DNA from: Anaerolineae bacterium
Lineage (GTDB): Bacteria; Chloroflexota; Anaerolineae; Promineifilales; Promineifilaceae
Assembly (NCBI GenBank): GCA_028284105.1
Contig: JANQSK010001201.1
Coordinates: 1 to 6,975 of the forward strand
DNA: 6,975 nucleotides
Direction: 5' to 3'
The notes below the pieces were generated by a model that was not told the origin of the DNA, searched no databases, and saw only the letters and a list, made by a program, of their open reading frames with translations. Made by a program: the position numbers and the translations under genes. This document shows, piece by piece, positions 5,721 to 6,975 of this stretch. The stretch's first letter is position 1; each line of letters starts with the position of its first letter.

Positions 5721-6975
5721 GTTACTTACAATCCCCACAAAATAATGAATGTTAATACGATACGAGGCATACCCTAATTCTTCAGGGGCAGGCATACGGT
5801 CAATCCACTCATCTGATAGACGGACTTCGTCTTCCAAAGCATTAGCGTACTCGTCCCCATTATCCAGCAAGATTTCAACATCCTCAGCGGGGGTCAGCTC
5901 AAAATCAACAGGCACTAATCGCTGGGGGCGCACGGCATCAGCCACAAAGAAATCATCAACCCACACGACCTGGTTATTTTCGTCGTAATAGGTGATGAAG
6001 ACATGGGGCACGGTCGCTTCCAATGTTCCCGTGTTGTAAAGTTCACCTGTTAAATGAATCTCCCCGTCATCATTGACGGCAATTTCGACACCTTGAATAC
6101 CCACATCACGGAAAAGGTCATAGGTCGTGACAACCGCTTGAGCATACACTTCAAAATTATCTGCAGGTGACCCGGCTTCGAATGGGAAAAATGCACCTGG
6201 CTCAAATTCAATGGGAGCATTATTTTCAAGGAACGCACCCGCCGCTCCTTCAAAATCGACGCGGAATGGAGTGACCTCTTTAGGGAATAGCTTATGCACC
6301 ATGCCCATGTGTGCGTTATACCAAGTGATAAGCTCCCCATCTTCATCAAACATGTGTGCCGCAACGGTGACATCAGCCGGATCATTGTCTAAATTGATCA
6401 ATTCTCCGACGACACTAAAATTGCCATCGACCTCAACCAATCGTGAGGACAAGATTTGCATTTCAGGCCGATCAATTATGTCATTGTAAAAAGTGTCTCC
6501 ACTTGTGACACGTCGACGTCCAGCAGCATGCCAATCAACAGCCCCTTTTCTGAAGAATGTGTCAGGGGGAATGCGGACATCTGGGGCGTCTGGCACGATG
6601 TACCATTGGCCATTTCGCTTTACGAGCTCATGCTGTTTTTCATTATCGAAGTATGCCATTGACGTAATTAAGGTCGCCTTTGCATTGACCAGCATCCGTT
6701 CAGGCTCTTCTTCAATCACAGTTACATAGATGCTTTCTAATTTGCCATATGAAGCAACGAGACCGTTAGTCACCGAAAGTTCAAGCAAATATTGATCAAA
6801 GTCGGGGCGTGATTCAGGATCAAGCGCCGCATACGCTTCTTCCATGCGACGGAAGTCCAAGTCATCATAATAGTTTTCAACGACTTTGACGGGGCTGTCT
6901 GCATCTTGTGTAAAAAGATAATAGCCACCAGCAGCACCAATCATTAGAAATAAGATTAGAGCGAAGTTGCGGACG
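5718..6975 (-). CDS. Membrane-anchored NTF2-like / FxLYD-repeat protein (5' partial)
   Basis: The frame is still open at the right edge, so the true start lies outside the window. The in-frame ATG at 6942-6944 is inside the membrane helix: residues encoded upstream read VRNFALILFLMIG, forming one anchor segment with the following GAAGGYYLF. Numbered from that internal Met (408 aa to the stop), residues about 18-125 form an NTF2-like domain (VVENYYDDLDFRRMEEAY helix, ending NGQWYIVPD). Two related beta-sandwich modules follow, around 161-270 (VVGELINLDNDPADVTVAAH) and 281-400 (LTGELYNTGTLEATVPHVF). Both carry the G-E-L-x-N core, then a strand with DE(D/N)-x2-(V/L), typical of FxLYD-like domains. 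The protein is acidic outside the membrane. No catalytic motif is seen, so it is probably a structural or assembly component. It is first in the visible operon, and its TGA overlaps the lipoprotein ATG. Exact function unknown. Confidence 0.83.
   Translation of the reverse strand, partial: VRNFALILFLMIGAAGGYYLFTQDADSPVKVVENYYDDLDFRRMEEAYAALDPESRPDFDQYLLELSVTNGLVASYGKLESIYVTVIEEEPERMLVNAKATLITSMAYFDNEKQHELVKRNGQWYIVPDAPDVRIPPDTFFRKGAVDWHAAGRRRVTSGDTFYNDIIDRPEMQILSSRLVEVDGNFSVVGELINLDNDPADVTVAAHMFDEDGELITWYNAHMGMVHKLFPKEVTPFRVDFEGAAGAFLENNAPIEFEPGAFFPFEAGSPADNFEVYAQAVVTTYDLFRDVGIQGVEIAVNDDGEIHLTGELYNTGTLEATVPHVFITYYDENNQVVWVDDFFVADAVRPQRLVPVDFELTPAEDVEILLDNGDEYANALEDEVRLSDEWIDRMPAPEELGYASYRINIHYFVGIVSN

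Noticed and set aside
6050..6385. Open frame of 111 codons on the minus strand
   Set aside because: It lies fully inside the NTF2-like/FxLYD gene in another frame, with no domain features and no ribosome binding site.
5718..6944. Treating the ATG at 6942-6944 as the true start of the first operon gene
   Set aside because: The frame stays open to the window edge and the upstream residues (VRNFALILFL) complete the membrane anchor, so the gene is 5' truncated by the window.

Overview
All five genes in this window lie on the minus strand, so transcription runs from the right edge to the left. The organism is a mid-GC bacterium. A phylum can only be suggested: the style of the receiver-kinase, the run of membrane-anchored NTF2-like, Ig-like and GH5-like proteins, and a strongly repeated ACGGCCGT palindrome would suit a member of Chloroflexota (Anaerolineae-like). 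That is inference and there is no marker gene to confirm it.

Right part (2327-6975): three tightly packed genes that look like one envelope operon. In transcription order they are (1) a membrane-anchored protein with an NTF2-like domain and two FxLYD-type beta-sandwich repeats, whose 5' end is cut by the window edge; (2) a lipoprotein made of about four Ig-like/Big-1-like modules, whose start codon overlaps the preceding stop as TGATG; (3) after only 11 nt, a large membrane-anchored GH5-type glycoside hydrolase with an NTF2-like N-terminal domain, an intact Glu/Glu catalytic pair, a second transmembrane helix, and a strange basic, Trp-rich C-terminal tail. The three products would all sit at the membrane or cell surface. 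The simplest joint role is handling or remodelling of an extracellular polysaccharide, but the substrate cannot be read from the sequence.

Middle (1459-2205): a stand-alone short-chain dehydrogenase/reductase with its own strong ribosome binding site and possibly its own promoter. It has the fold and cofactor motifs of the family, but the catalytic Lys of YxxxK is replaced by Ser and the usual PG motif is altered.

Left (24-1271): a receiver-histidine kinase fusion. The receiver domain is complete only if translation begins at an ATT codon placed 5 nt after a good Shine-Dalgarno sequence. No ATG, GTG or TTG lies between the upstream in-frame stop and the receiver active site.

Across the whole window the 8-bp palindrome ACGGCCGT occurs eight times against about 0.1 expected. 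Every copy is inside a gene, and the copies use all three codon phases (encoding NGR, TAV or RPF). This points to a DNA-level signal like the cyanobacterial HIP1 repeat, not to protein selection. I see no tRNA, rRNA, CRISPR array, insertion sequence or convincing intrinsic terminator.
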